Below, piece after piece: positions 1 to 7,361 of a stretch of 17,945 nucleotides of DNA. The first letter of the stretch is position 1. Each line of letters begins with the position of its first letter. Source of the DNA: a bacterium UBA4637 (GTDB lineage Bacteria; Bacteroidota; Bacteroidia; Bacteroidales; Bacteroidaceae); assembly GCA_002405875.1 (NCBI GenBank), contig DHMR01000105.1, positions 1 to 17,945 on the forward strand, in the 5' to 3' direction. A program made the position numbers and the translations under genes. The notes beneath the pieces are model-generated. The model saw nothing but the letters and a program-made list of their open reading frames with translations. It did not search any database and was not told the origin of the DNA.

Positions 1-732
1 ATCTCCGAGGCACTGATGACCGTCTACAAGTTGTTCTGGGATGAGTTCTCATCTTGGTACCTGGAGATGGTGAAGCCAGCCTACGGCCAGCCAATCGACC
101 AGAAGACATTCGACGCAACCCTCAAGTTCTTCGATGCCCTCCTGAAGATGTTGCACCCATTCATGCCATTCATCACCGAGGAGTTGTGGCAGCACATCTA
201 CGACCGCAAGGAAGGCGAGAGCATCATGCGCGAGAAGTTGGAGATTCCAGCTCCTACAGCAGACGACTTGAAGCTCACAACCGACATCGAGAATGTGAAG
301 CAGATAATCGCTGGCGTGCGCACCGTTCGCAACCAGAAGAACATCGCCCAGAAGGAGCAATTGACCCTCCAGGTAGTAGGCAAGAACGACTTTGAGGACT
401 ACAACGATGTGACCCTCAAGATGGGCAACCTCGACAAGATCGAGGTCATCGCCGAGAAGAGCGCCGACGCATCCAGCTTCATGGTTGGAACAGACGAATT
501 TGCCGTACCATTGGGCGACCTCATCGACGTGGCAGCAGAAATCGAGAAGGCAGAGGCACAGCTCAAGCACCTCGAAGGATTCCTCGCAGGCGTACGCAAG
601 AAGCTCGGCAACGAGAACTTCGTGGCTCACGCCCCTGAGAAGGTAGTAGCCTTGGAGCGTAAGAAGGAAAGCGACTCCGTGGAGAAGATCGCCGCCCTAA
701 AGGCTACAATCGAAGAACTCAAGAAGAAATAA
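1..732 (+). CDS. valS: Valine--tRNA ligase, C-terminal part (5' end outside window)
   Basis: This is the last 243 residues of valyl-tRNA synthetase, the cytoplasmic enzyme that charges tRNA-Val. The reading frame is open from base 1, so the catalytic Rossmann domain with its HIGH and KMSKS motifs lies upstream of the window. What is visible is the anticodon-binding helical domain (about residues 1-110), with the class I motif HPFMPFITEELWQ. A C-terminal arm rich in Lys, Glu and Leu follows (about residues 175-243), with the ValRS signature NENFVAHAPEKV, and it is predicted to form the tRNA-contacting coiled coil. The stop is followed 5 bases later by a strong hairpin terminator. Nothing suggests damage. 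ValRS is clear; the related IleRS and LeuRS lack this coiled-coil tail. Confidence 0.95.
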   Translation: MSEALMTVYKLFWDEFSSWYLEMVKPAYGQPIDQKTFDATLKFFDALLKMLHPFMPFITEELWQHIYDRKEGESIMREKLEIPAPTADDLKLTTDIENVKQIIAGVRTVRNQKNIAQKEQLTLQVVGKNDFEDYNDVTLKMGNLDKIEVIAEKSADASSFMVGTDEFAVPLGDLIDVAAEIEKAEAQLKHLEGFLAGVRKKLGNENFVAHAPEKVVALERKKESDSVEKIAALKATIEELKKK

Positions 733-737
733 ATCAT

Positions 738-803
738 AAAAAAGGAGCGGGCTTGGAAAGCATACTGGACAAAGTATGCCACCAAAGGCTCGCTCCTTTT
801 TTT
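738..803 (+). terminator. Nested hairpin terminator after valS
   Basis: An outer stem pairs 741-749 (AAAGGAGCG) with 791-799, extended by A-T pairs to about 738 and 803. Inside it are a second stem, TTGG 753-756 with CCAA 782-785, and a third, GCATAC 760-765 with GTATGC 774-779. A run of T follows the outer stem. The three nested stems make it longer than an ordinary intrinsic terminator. It probably ends valS transcription and isolates the protease gene starting at 853. Confidence 0.8.
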
Positions 804-852
804 CAAGAATATCGAGATGGACTTCCCATCCATCAACTATACTAATTCTGAC

Positions 853-2115
853 ATGAAAAAAATTACATTCTTTGTCTTGGCAACCCTCGTTGTTCTATTC
901 GGATTGACCAGTTGTGGTGATGAAGCTCTAGATGTGGAAACGGTCAACAAGCAGACCATCCTCGTATTCTTGCCATGGACCGGCAGTTCCTATAGTTCCG
1001 GACTCTATGAAGACTTCGAGAACAACCTGGACAGCATCGCCAATGGCATCAAAGCCAAGAAAGGACTCAGCGGAAGCAGGGTCCTTGTGTTCATCAGCCG
1101 TCCTAAGGGCAACACCAACACCTTTGACAAGAGTTATCTCTATGAGTTGAAATACGACGCTAGCAACCAAAAGGTAGAACCCATAGAGCTCAACACCTAC
1201 GAAGGAAACAGTTACGCTTCGGCGGAAGGCATCGCGCAAGTGCTGAGAGACATGCAAAGCAAGGCCGAGGCACTCAACTACGCTTTGATTATCGGCGGAC
1301 ATGGTTGTGGATGGACCTACTACGAGGACTGGTACGACTATCCTAACAATGCCAAGGGATACGGTGTACACACGACCCTATCCGTACCCTTCGAAGGATG
1401 GGACAACCACCCTGTCACTCGCTTTTTCGGCAGTGTGTCAAGCAATGATTACGCCATGGATGTCACTACGCTCGCCAAAGGCATCCAAGCCAGCGGCATC
1501 CCAAAGTTGCAATATATTCTGTTTGATGCTTGCTACATGGGCAACGTAGAGACAGCTTACGAGTTGAGAAACGTCACCAACTACTTGATAGCTTCGAGCA
1601 GCGAGGTGATGGCTGCAGGAATGCCTTACACTTCGATGTGGACAAGTCTGAACTCATCGGCACCCAACTATTCGGGAATTGTCTCCAGCTTCTACAATTT
1701 CTACTCCAGCTACGAGTCACCTTATGGCAATCTGGCTGCCATAGACTGTCGTCAATTGGAAAAGCTTGCCTCCATCATGAAAGAAATCAACACCAAGTAT
1801 CCAACCATCAAGGACGAGAAGTTGGCTGGCGTTCAAATCTTGGATGGATTCAAGCCTACCTTAAGCTACGACTTGGGTAACTACGTAGACAGTTTGGTAC
1901 CCGAAGGACTCCTGAAAGAACAGTTCAACAACCAACTCAAGTTGACCGTCAAGAGTGCACAAAGCACCCCACAGGTATTCAGTGCCTTGTACTACAACAA
2001 CTATCAGAAGATTGATGTCAAGACCTATTCAGGCTTGTCCATTTCCGACCCAAGCAGCAATCCGGTAGCTCTGCGTGGAAGGGAAAAGACTGCCTGGTGG
2101 CAAGCTACCCATTAA
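853..2115 (+). CDS. Clostripain-family (C11) cysteine peptidase, predicted lipoprotein
   Basis: This predicted exported cysteine protease of the clostripain family (MEROPS C11) has 420 residues. I chose the ATG at 853 over the one at 817 because it begins directly with a lipoprotein signal peptide (MKK, hydrophobic core, lipobox LTSC with Cys21). The catalytic His is probably H150 in GGHGCGW and the nucleophile C227 in LFDACYMGN, the usual His-Cys order of the family. C11 enzymes cleave after basic residues and are often self-processed; the Bacteroides fragilis member fragipain activates a toxin, but the substrate here is unknown. The C-terminus (TYSGLSI to TAWWQATH) looks complete. The gene begins 50 bases past the valS terminator, and I found no convincing TTTG/TAnnTTTG promoter there. 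A GYF_2 membrane protein follows 16 bases later, so the two are probably co-transcribed. Confidence 0.88.
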   Translation: MKKITFFVLATLVVLFGLTSCGDEALDVETVNKQTILVFLPWTGSSYSSGLYEDFENNLDSIANGIKAKKGLSGSRVLVFISRPKGNTNTFDKSYLYELKYDASNQKVEPIELNTYEGNSYASAEGIAQVLRDMQSKAEALNYALIIGGHGCGWTYYEDWYDYPNNAKGYGVHTTLSVPFEGWDNHPVTRFFGSVSSNDYAMDVTTLAKGIQASGIPKLQYILFDACYMGNVETAYELRNVTNYLIASSSEVMAAGMPYTSMWTSLNSSAPNYSGIVSSFYNFYSSYESPYGNLAAIDCRQLEKLASIMKEINTKYPTIKDEKLAGVQILDGFKPTLSYDLGNYVDSLVPEGLLKEQFNNQLKLTVKSAQSTPQVFSALYYNNYQKIDVKTYSGLSISDPSSNPVALRGREKTAWWQATH

Positions 2116-2131
2116 CAAAATAGATAACAGC

Positions 2132-3094
2132 ATGATGGAGTTTTTTATTATAGAAAATGGTCAGCAAGTAGGGCCTTTCACCATCGCCCAACTTGCAGAA
2201 AGAAAGATCACATCGGAAACGCTTGTGTGGAAGGAAGGCATGACCAACTGGGCTCCGGCCTGGACGGTTTCCGAACTACGTTATATCTTGGAAGAAAACC
2301 AAGGTCAACCCCAGAATGAAAACGGGAACAGCCAACAGACTGTCAATCCTGGATCCCAGGTTCCACCCGTTCCACCGACACCACCCACATACAGCAATCC
2401 AGAATCCTCAACATCCAGCCAGCAGAAGTCCTCTACCGAGAAACATCCTTCACGTTGGCCGAAGATTCTAGGAGGCGTGCTCATCGTCGTTCTCGTCATC
2501 CTGGGCTTGACCAACCCAAGCAAGGAGACTCATGAGAACGCCATCCGTACAGAGGTAAGCAAGGCCATCGACAAGTCAACGTCCGGTGGGGGAAACGACC
2601 TCTTGACCCAAGGATTCCGGATGATGGCACGCATGATGGCAGGTTCCGTGCTCGACACGGCAATGAATCAACTCTTCGAATATCACAACTATCTGCTCTT
2701 CTCCAAGGGTACAGTTACACTCGATGGTAAAGACCATACCGTGAGTTATGGCATTCTGGGCAAAGTCATCACACTCAATGCAGACGACATGCTCAAGGCA
2801 TTGGAGAAAGACGACAACTTGAAAATCGAAGAGGAATCCAGCACTTCCACGAACGATGATTCAAGCATAGACAACAACTTGGATGAATCTGTGAATCAGC
2901 AGGATGACAATTCGGATAATGAAACAAATGGAAACCTCGAACAGCGGATGGAGGACAAGGCTGACAAAGCCATGAACAAAGCCGTCGACAAAGTGAGCAA
3001 AAAGGTAGAAGAAAAAATCAACCAAAAATTAGACGAAGCTACCGACTCGACAACTATCGAGAAGTTAATCGACAAGATACTCGATTTATTCTAA
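2132..3094 (+). CDS. GYF_2-domain membrane protein with DUF4359-like region
   Basis: This 320-residue protein is of unknown function. Residues 3-52 form a GYF_2 (DUF4339) domain, seen in the GQQVGPFT start and the WKEGMTNWAPA core. A Pro/Gln/Ser-rich linker follows (about 55-105, including VPPVPPTPP), then one transmembrane helix (about 112-127). TNPSKETH at 127-134 and GILGKVITL near 207-215 resemble DUF4359, an assignment from memory and tentative. A Ser/Asn/Asp-rich stretch (about 230-270) and a Lys/Glu-rich amphipathic tail end the protein. GYF-type domains bind peptides or proteins, and single-TM proteins of this layout usually keep the GYF end in the cytoplasm. An upstream GTG (2075) would overlap the protease gene and adds no domain, so ATG 2132 was chosen; ATG 2135 is also possible. 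Confidence 0.8.
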   Translation: MMEFFIIENGQQVGPFTIAQLAERKITSETLVWKEGMTNWAPAWTVSELRYILEENQGQPQNENGNSQQTVNPGSQVPPVPPTPPTYSNPESSTSSQQKSSTEKHPSRWPKILGGVLIVVLVILGLTNPSKETHENAIRTEVSKAIDKSTSGGGNDLLTQGFRMMARMMAGSVLDTAMNQLFEYHNYLLFSKGTVTLDGKDHTVSYGILGKVITLNADDMLKALEKDDNLKIEEESSTSTNDDSSIDNNLDESVNQQDDNSDNETNGNLEQRMEDKADKAMNKAVDKVSKKVEEKINQKLDEATDSTTIEKLIDKILDLF

Positions 3095-3126
3095 TAGGTA
3101 TCGAACCACCTATCAGAAAGGCATCC

Positions 3127-3178
3127 AAAAAATCCCGCTCTACTTTTCCTTTTCAGGCATCGTAGAGCGGGATTTTTT
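3127..3178. terminator. Bidirectional intrinsic terminator
   Basis: A perfect 17-base inverted repeat pairs 3127-3143 with 3162-3178, with a GC core (CCCGCTCTAC / GTAGAGCGGG). It is flanked by A and T runs so that both strands end in a U-tract. It sits between the converging GYF_2 gene and nth and serves both. Confidence 0.92.
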
Positions 3179-3189
3179 ATAAGCTGGTT

Positions 3190-3843
3190 TTATGAATCCA
3201 GTTTACTGTTCTTCAGCAATTTCGGACAAATATCAATAAAAGGGCATTTGCTGCATTCCGGCTTGGAACTTTTGCATACATATCTGCCATGGAGGAGCAG
3301 CCAATGATGAGCATTGGGAATATCTTCCTCCGGAATATGCTTCATCAGGTAGTCTTCGACCTTTCGAGGAGTATCGGCAGTTGCGGGGACCAATCCTAGT
3401 CGATGGCTCACTCGATAGACATGAGTATCTACCGCCATCGTAGCCTTGCCGAACCACACGGCTCGAATCACATTGGCAGTCTTACGCCCTACTCCTGGCA
3501 AAGAGGTAAGAAGATTCATATCTTCCGGAACCTCGCCATCGAAATCTTGCACCATCTTCCGTGACATCTCCACCAAGTGCTTCGACTTAGCGTTCGGGTA
3601 GCTCACCGACTTGACCAACTCGTAGACATCTTCGACATCCGCTTGCGCCATCGATGAGGCATCCGGATAACGAGCAAACAAAACTGGTGTCACCTGATTG
3701 ATACGCTTGTCCGTACATTGGGCGGAAAGCAAGGTGGCAACCAAAAGTTGGAAAGCACTGCCAAACTGCAATTCGGTGGTAACCCGAGGTATCGTCTGGC
3801 GGAAATAATCCAAGATATATCGATACCTATCCTTTCTGAGCAT
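3190..3843 (-). CDS. nth: Endonuclease III, base-excision repair glycosylase/AP lyase
   Basis: This 217-residue DNA glycosylase removes oxidised pyrimidines and nicks abasic sites. The helix-hairpin-helix motif LPGVGRKTANV lies at about 115-125 with the catalytic lysine K121, and the conserved aspartate is D139 in AVDTHVYRV. The four [4Fe-4S] cysteines are at 190, 197, 200 and 206 (spacing C-x6-C-x2-C-x5-C), as in E. coli Nth. Length and motifs are complete. The start codon lies 3 bases after the stop of the ompH-like gene, so it is probably translated from that transcript. MutY is excluded by the short length and the Lys at the catalytic position. Confidence 0.96.
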   Translation of the reverse strand: MLRKDRYRYILDYFRQTIPRVTTELQFGSAFQLLVATLLSAQCTDKRINQVTPVLFARYPDASSMAQADVEDVYELVKSVSYPNAKSKHLVEMSRKMVQDFDGEVPEDMNLLTSLPGVGRKTANVIRAVWFGKATMAVDTHVYRVSHRLGLVPATADTPRKVEDYLMKHIPEEDIPNAHHWLLLHGRYVCKSSKPECSKCPFIDICPKLLKNSKLDS

Positions 3844-3846
3844 TCC

Positions 3847-4461
3847 TTACTTTTTCTTCTCGTCGGTAGACTTCGCTGCAGGAAGCTTGCTCTTGTAAGC
3901 CTTGTTCAGACCTGCAATCACTTCCTTGGTAATATCGTAAGCAGCATCAGCATAGAGCAAGTTGTCACCGCTCTTGGAGAAGATGATACTATACTTCTTG
4001 TCCTTGTTGTACTGGGTCAAGTAATGAGCGATGCTATCATGCAAAGCCTTGTTGTACTTATCCTGTTCGGCAGCAAACTCAGTGCTCAAGCGCTGCTGCA
4101 AGCCCTGGAGGTCATTGTTCTGTTTCTGAAGACCAGCCTGGATAGCCTCGGCCTGCTCACGAGTATAAGCATTCTGCTGCACCTTCTGCTGGAAGTTGGC
4201 TGCGGCAGCCTGCAACTGCTGACCCTTCTGTGCGATGGTAGCCTGGATATTCTGCCCCTTCTTCTCAAGAAGCGAAGCATATTCCTTGGCAAAAGTGTAC
4301 TGAGTCATGATAGAGTCAACCTCTACGTATGCTATCTTCAACTCAGCAGGAGCCTTGCTCTCAGACTTAGCCTCTACCTGAGGCTGTGATTTGTTGCATG
4401 ATGCGAGTGACAAGGCAGCCATTGCTGCGATAGCCACTGAACTCAAAATGTTCTTTTTCAT
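3847..4461 (-). CDS. OmpH/Skp-family periplasmic chaperone-like lipoprotein
   Basis: This 204-residue envelope protein of the OmpH (Skp) family is a predicted lipoprotein. The signal peptide runs from MKKNILS to the lipobox LASC with Cys22. A short beta segment (LKIAYVEVDSIM, about 42-53) is typical of Skp. A long Gln/Ala/Lys-rich helical region (about 55-140), predicted to form the coiled-coil tentacle, follows, and then a second short strand (YSIIFSKSGDNLLYAD). Skp trimers hold unfolded outer-membrane proteins in the periplasm. Bacteroidales members are often annotated OmpH and occur in several paralogues, so the exact role is uncertain. It lies 85 bases after a small membrane-protein gene and 3 bases before nth, and shares their direction. 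I see no clear promoter of its own. Confidence 0.9.
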   Translation of the reverse strand: MKKNILSSVAIAAMAALSLASCNKSQPQVEAKSESKAPAELKIAYVEVDSIMTQYTFAKEYASLLEKKGQNIQATIAQKGQQLQAAAANFQQKVQQNAYTREQAEAIQAGLQKQNNDLQGLQQRLSTEFAAEQDKYNKALHDSIAHYLTQYNKDKKYSIIFSKSGDNLLYADAAYDITKEVIAGLNKAYKSKLPAAKSTDEKKK

Positions 4462-4527
4462 TTCTTATATAGCTTATTTTTATTAATTTCCAACTTTAAT
4501 TTCCAATTCTAACAAATTCTAATTCAT

Positions 4528-4559
4528 TTCTTAGCAAGCCTTTTTCTTAGCAAGCCTTT
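4528..4559 (-). repeat. 16-base perfect tandem duplication covering a stop codon
   Basis: Bases 4528-4543 and 4544-4559 are identical (TTCTTAGCAAGCCTTT on the plus strand). The unit contains the last codons of the 64-residue membrane protein (Lys-Ala-Cys-stop), so on the coding strand that ending is repeated right after the gene. The period is not a multiple of three. Confidence 0.9.
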
Positions 4560-4741
4560 CCCGACTTGCGGGCTTCACGGTCCTGGTCAATCACACAATG
4601 GATACCTTGCTTGCGCAATCCCGGATTGTCATGCACATGCTGCGAAGAGAATTGACCATTCTTCTTAAATAGTAACTTGACGGATAATAATGCTATGCTG
4701 ATAGCAATAATTAACACGCTTAATAACAATATCTTTATCAT
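4547..4741 (-). CDS. Small single-pass membrane protein (64 residues)
   Basis: This short gene is well supported. It has an ATG start, a predicted transmembrane helix at about residues 3-22 (ILLLSVLIIAISIALLSVKL), and a charged C-terminal part with KKNGQFSSQHVH, LRKQGIHC and DQDREAR. Residues include three His (34, 36 and one in GIHC) and two Cys (one in GIHC, one C-terminal). I recall similar short proteins (KNGxF, GIxC, QDREA) in other Bacteroidetes, but I know no function. A resemblance to the small flavoprotein-assembly protein NqrM is only superficial, since the cysteine cluster is missing. A good promoter lies just upstream, about 35 bases from the start. The gene leads a presumed operon with the ompH-like gene and nth. 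The last three codons and stop are duplicated downstream. Confidence 0.7.
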   Translation of the reverse strand: MIKILLLSVLIIAISIALLSVKLLFKKNGQFSSQHVHDNPGLRKQGIHCVIDQDREARKSGKAC

Positions 4742-4781
4742 TTTTATTATCTTTGCAGTGCCTTAGCAGCACAATTCGATG

Positions 4782-4812
4782 CAAAGGTAACATTTTTCGT
4801 GCAATTTGCAAA
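4782..4812 (-). promoter_or_regulatory. Bacteroidetes-type promoter for the small membrane protein/ompH/nth operon
   Basis: On the minus strand, TTTG (plus 4809-4812 CAAA) is followed after 19 bases by TACCTTTG (plus 4782-4789), which matches the -33 TTTG / -7 TAnnTTTG consensus of Bacteroidetes housekeeping promoters. Transcription would start near 4776, giving a leader of about 35 bases. Confidence 0.75.
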
Positions 4813-4853
4813 ATAAAATAACAAAATAGTTGAGATTTCAAAATAAAATAACA
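4809..4853. repeat. 15-base direct repeat in front of the dipeptidase gene
   Basis: CAAAATAAAATAACA occurs at 4809-4823 and again at 4839-4853, 30 bases apart, ending 6 bases before the start codon at 4860. It is AT-rich and could be chance. The left copy overlaps the -33 box of the divergent promoter. Confidence 0.6.
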
Positions 4854-4859
4854 TAAATA

Positions 4860-6323
4860 ATGAGTAAATCAGAATTAAAACCTGCTTGCGTGTTCGAGCA
4901 GTTCGCTAAAATCAATCAGATTCCCCGTCCATCCAAACACGAGGAAAACATGATCGAGTACTTGAAAGAGTTTGGTAAAAGTCATCAACTGGAGACTTCG
5001 GTCGACGAGACGGGCAACGTCATCATCCGTAAGCCAGCTACCCCTGGCTACGAGAATTGCGAGACCATCATTCTCCAGAGCCACATGGACATGGTGTGCG
5101 ACAAATTGGTGGATGTGAAGTTCGACTTCCACAAAGATGCTATCCAGACCTACGTTGACGGCGAATGGTTGAAGGCCAAAGGCACCACCCTCGGTGCCGA
5201 CGATGGCATCGGTTGCGCCATCGAACTGGCAATCCTAGCAAGCAATGACATCCAGCATGGTCCAATTGAGTGCGTTTTCACTCGCGACGAGGAGACAGGT
5301 CTCACAGGTGCCCATGGCATGAAGGCCGGTTTCATGACGGGTAAGATGCTCATCAACCTCGACTCCGAGGACGAGGGGCTCATCTTCGTGTCTTGCGCTG
5401 GCGGACAGACCACTCATGCGACATTCGAGTTGAAGCGCGAGGAGGCACCAACAGGATATTTCTTCCTCAAGTTGAACTTGAAAGGTTTGAATGGTGGCCA
5501 CTCGGGCGACGACATCGACAAGAAGCGCGCCAACGCCATCAAGATTTTGGCTCGCTTCCTCTTCATAGAATTGGAAAAGCGCCATGGCAACATTCGTTTG
5601 GCTAGCTTCAACAGCGGTAAGATGCACAATGCCATCCCACGTGATGGAGAGGTGGTATTCGCTGTCAAGAACGAGGACAAGGAACAAGTTCGCGCCGACT
5701 GGAATGTTTTCGCCTCAGAGGTCGAGGATGAATTCCATGTGACCGAGCACGAAATGCACTTCAATATGGAGAGCGCCGAGCCTACCCCTGTCATCGATAA
5801 AGAGGTGGCAGATAAATTCATCATGGCACTGCAAGCCGTCGACAACGGTCCTTTGACCAACTGCCAGGACGAGGCTATCTCCTGGATGGTGGAGACTTCC
5901 AGCAATGTAGCGAGCGTTGCCACTACCGACAGCACCATCGAGATTGTTGCCTCACAGCGCAGCAATGTCATGAGCAACTTGGAGAACATGACCAATACCG
6001 TCAAGGCTGCCTTCCTTTTGGCAGGTGCCAAGGTGAGTGTCGGCGACAAGTATCCAGCTTGGAAGATGCGTGCAGACAGTGAATTGACCGCCTTGGCTGT
6101 CAAGAGCTATGAGAAACTCTTTGGCAAGGAGCCTTTGGTGAAGGGTATCCACGCTGGTTTGGAATGCGGCTTGTTCTCTGAGAAATACCCAGATTTGGAC
6201 ATGGTCAGCTTCGGCCCTACCCTTCGCAACGTGCACACGCCACAGGAGGCTTTGCTCATCCCAACGGTACAAATGGTTTGGGATCACTTGCTGGAGATTC
6301 TCAAGCAAGCGCCTAAGAAGTAA
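4860..6323 (+). CDS. pepD: Aminoacyl-histidine dipeptidase (Xaa-His dipeptidase, M20C)
   Basis: This 487-residue cytoplasmic zinc dipeptidase of the PepD type cleaves dipeptides such as Xaa-His. The metal and catalytic residues are visible in order: H75 and D77 in QSHMDM, the Asp of LGADDGIG (114/115), E144 (probable general base) and E145 (zinc) in DEETGLTGA, D168 in NLDSEDE, and a C-terminal His in NVHTPQEAL (H459). The lid domain begins near 205 with LNLKGLNGGHSGDD. Length is very close to E. coli PepD. The ATG at 4860 lacks a Shine-Dalgarno sequence and follows an A/T-rich tract, as is common in this phylum. A plus-strand TATCTTTG at 4748-4755 lacks a good -33 box; TTTG 4805-4808 followed by TAGTTGAG is weak. 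The gene is monocistronic and ends at a terminator shared with the opposing gene. Confidence 0.95.
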   Translation: MSKSELKPACVFEQFAKINQIPRPSKHEENMIEYLKEFGKSHQLETSVDETGNVIIRKPATPGYENCETIILQSHMDMVCDKLVDVKFDFHKDAIQTYVDGEWLKAKGTTLGADDGIGCAIELAILASNDIQHGPIECVFTRDEETGLTGAHGMKAGFMTGKMLINLDSEDEGLIFVSCAGGQTTHATFELKREEAPTGYFFLKLNLKGLNGGHSGDDIDKKRANAIKILARFLFIELEKRHGNIRLASFNSGKMHNAIPRDGEVVFAVKNEDKEQVRADWNVFASEVEDEFHVTEHEMHFNMESAEPTPVIDKEVADKFIMALQAVDNGPLTNCQDEAISWMVETSSNVASVATTDSTIEIVASQRSNVMSNLENMTNTVKAAFLLAGAKVSVGDKYPAWKMRADSELTALAVKSYEKLFGKEPLVKGIHAGLECGLFSEKYPDLDMVSFGPTLRNVHTPQEALLIPTVQMVWDHLLEILKQAPKK

Positions 6324-6370
6324 ATGCCGTTGAAACCAAAATCAAATAGAAATCAGATTAGAATCAAATA

Positions 6371-6404
6371 AAAAAGGCGCGTCGGACTTCCAACACGCCT
6401 TTTT
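6371..6404. terminator. Bidirectional intrinsic terminator
   Basis: AAAAAGGCG (6371-6379) pairs with CGCCTTTTT (6396-6404) around a 16-base loop. It lies between the converging pepD and DUF1460 genes and has U-tracts in both directions. Confidence 0.8.
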
Positions 6405-6443
6405 CATATCTGATTACCATTTTTATTTTATCTCATTACATCA

Positions 6444-7292
6444 TCATTTCACTCGACAAGCACGAATTCCGATTTGCACAGGATGCTTGGACATATAAGT
6501 CTTGAGCGTCATCGGCTCATCGATCACTTTCTTGTGAATGCTGCTGGCATTGAGCAGATGAAGACCATCCGAATGCCAGGAAGCCAAGCCAATGTGGGTC
6601 GTGTCAAGTCCTTTCTTATTGGTAATGATGACCAGAATGTCACCATCCTTGATGGTCTTGCGAAAGAGAGTGTTGTTTGCGATGCTTTCCTTGGGGATGT
6701 AGCGATAGCACTTTCCGTTGATGCTATTTTCCAAAGCCTTGATACCCTTCAACCGTGTCGGATTGCCCTTGAGCATCTGGTAGCTGTTGGGGTGCGTGGT
6801 CATCCAATTGACCTGGATTTTCTGGATGGCCGTAAAAGGCGGATTTGTCTGGATGTCTTCTACGATGCCCTCCTTGGCATTGTCCTGAATCCAGATCGTG
6901 AAATAATGCTGTCGCTTCTCATAGCTCACCTCTCCACCGATATATCTCACGTGTTTGAGACGGTTGCAAAAAGAAGCAAAGGAGGTCTCGTGGCGCTCGG
7001 CGCAAAGGGTCAGAGCCGTAACAAGCTCCACATAAGTCGTGCAGTCCAGCTCGGAAGTGTTGACGATGAGCTTTTCACGCTTCGCCTTGTCCAAGGTACC
7101 ACCGACATACGGAACGCCGACAAACTTCTTGCCAAACCAAAGCATCCAGTTTTTGGGCTTGCTTTTCAGAGAAGAAGCCTCCTTCAACAAGGAAACCACC
7201 CTCAAGCTATCCTTTTTCTGATAGTTGACAGCCTCCATCCCCTGATGGCACAAGACCAAGAAGGCAAATAATAAAAAATATGCTTTTTTCAT
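6444..7292 (-). CDS. DUF1460 amidase-like (NlpC/P60-type fold) secreted protein
   Basis: This 282-residue predicted exported protein belongs to the DUF1460 family (N-acetylmuramoyl-L-alanine amidase-like). It begins with a signal peptide (MKKAYFLLFAFLVL, cleavage probably near residue 22). Family motifs are FVGVPYVGGTLD (about 57-68), LDCTTYVEL with the probable nucleophile C84, and GLDTTHIGLASW with H233 as the likely partner. The C-terminal motif HLLNASS has Asn where I expect His. Members are thought to act on peptidoglycan peptides in the periplasm. I preferred ATG 7292 over the TTG at 7313 because it places the signal peptide at the N-terminus. It is the last gene of the minus-strand cluster, 65 bases after the DUF4421 gene, and ends at the shared terminator. 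Confidence 0.85.
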   Translation of the reverse strand: MKKAYFLLFAFLVLCHQGMEAVNYQKKDSLRVVSLLKEASSLKSKPKNWMLWFGKKFVGVPYVGGTLDKAKREKLIVNTSELDCTTYVELVTALTLCAERHETSFASFCNRLKHVRYIGGEVSYEKRQHYFTIWIQDNAKEGIVEDIQTNPPFTAIQKIQVNWMTTHPNSYQMLKGNPTRLKGIKALENSINGKCYRYIPKESIANNTLFRKTIKDGDILVIITNKKGLDTTHIGLASWHSDGLHLLNASSIHKKVIDEPMTLKTYMSKHPVQIGIRACRVK

Positions 7293-7321
7293 CTTAAATG
7301 AATTGAATTTCAAACAACAAT

Positions 7322-7361
7322 CTTATACCCTTTTCAACTAACTTATACCCTTTTCAACTAA
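7322..7361 (-). repeat. 20-base perfect tandem duplication at a stop codon
   Basis: Bases 7322-7341 and 7342-7361 are identical 20-base units (starting CTTATACCCTTTTC on the plus strand). The inner copy contains the TAG stop of the DUF4421 gene (7358-7360), and the second copy follows directly downstream, in the gap before the DUF1460 gene. Confidence 0.93.

Noticed and set aside
2075..2131. Upstream GTG start for the GYF_2 protein, overlapping the protease gene
   Set aside because: It adds 19 residues without conserved features in front of the GYF_2 domain, and the ATG at 2132 starts the domain properly.
4491..4525. Repeated TTTAATTTCCAA-like units between the small membrane protein gene and ompH
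   Set aside because: Imperfect, AT-rich and short; no link to a promoter or structure could be supported.
6338..6372. Repeated AATCAAATA-like units after the pepD stop codon
   Set aside because: Similar in position to the stop-codon duplications, but the copies are short, imperfect and AT-rich, so chance is likely.
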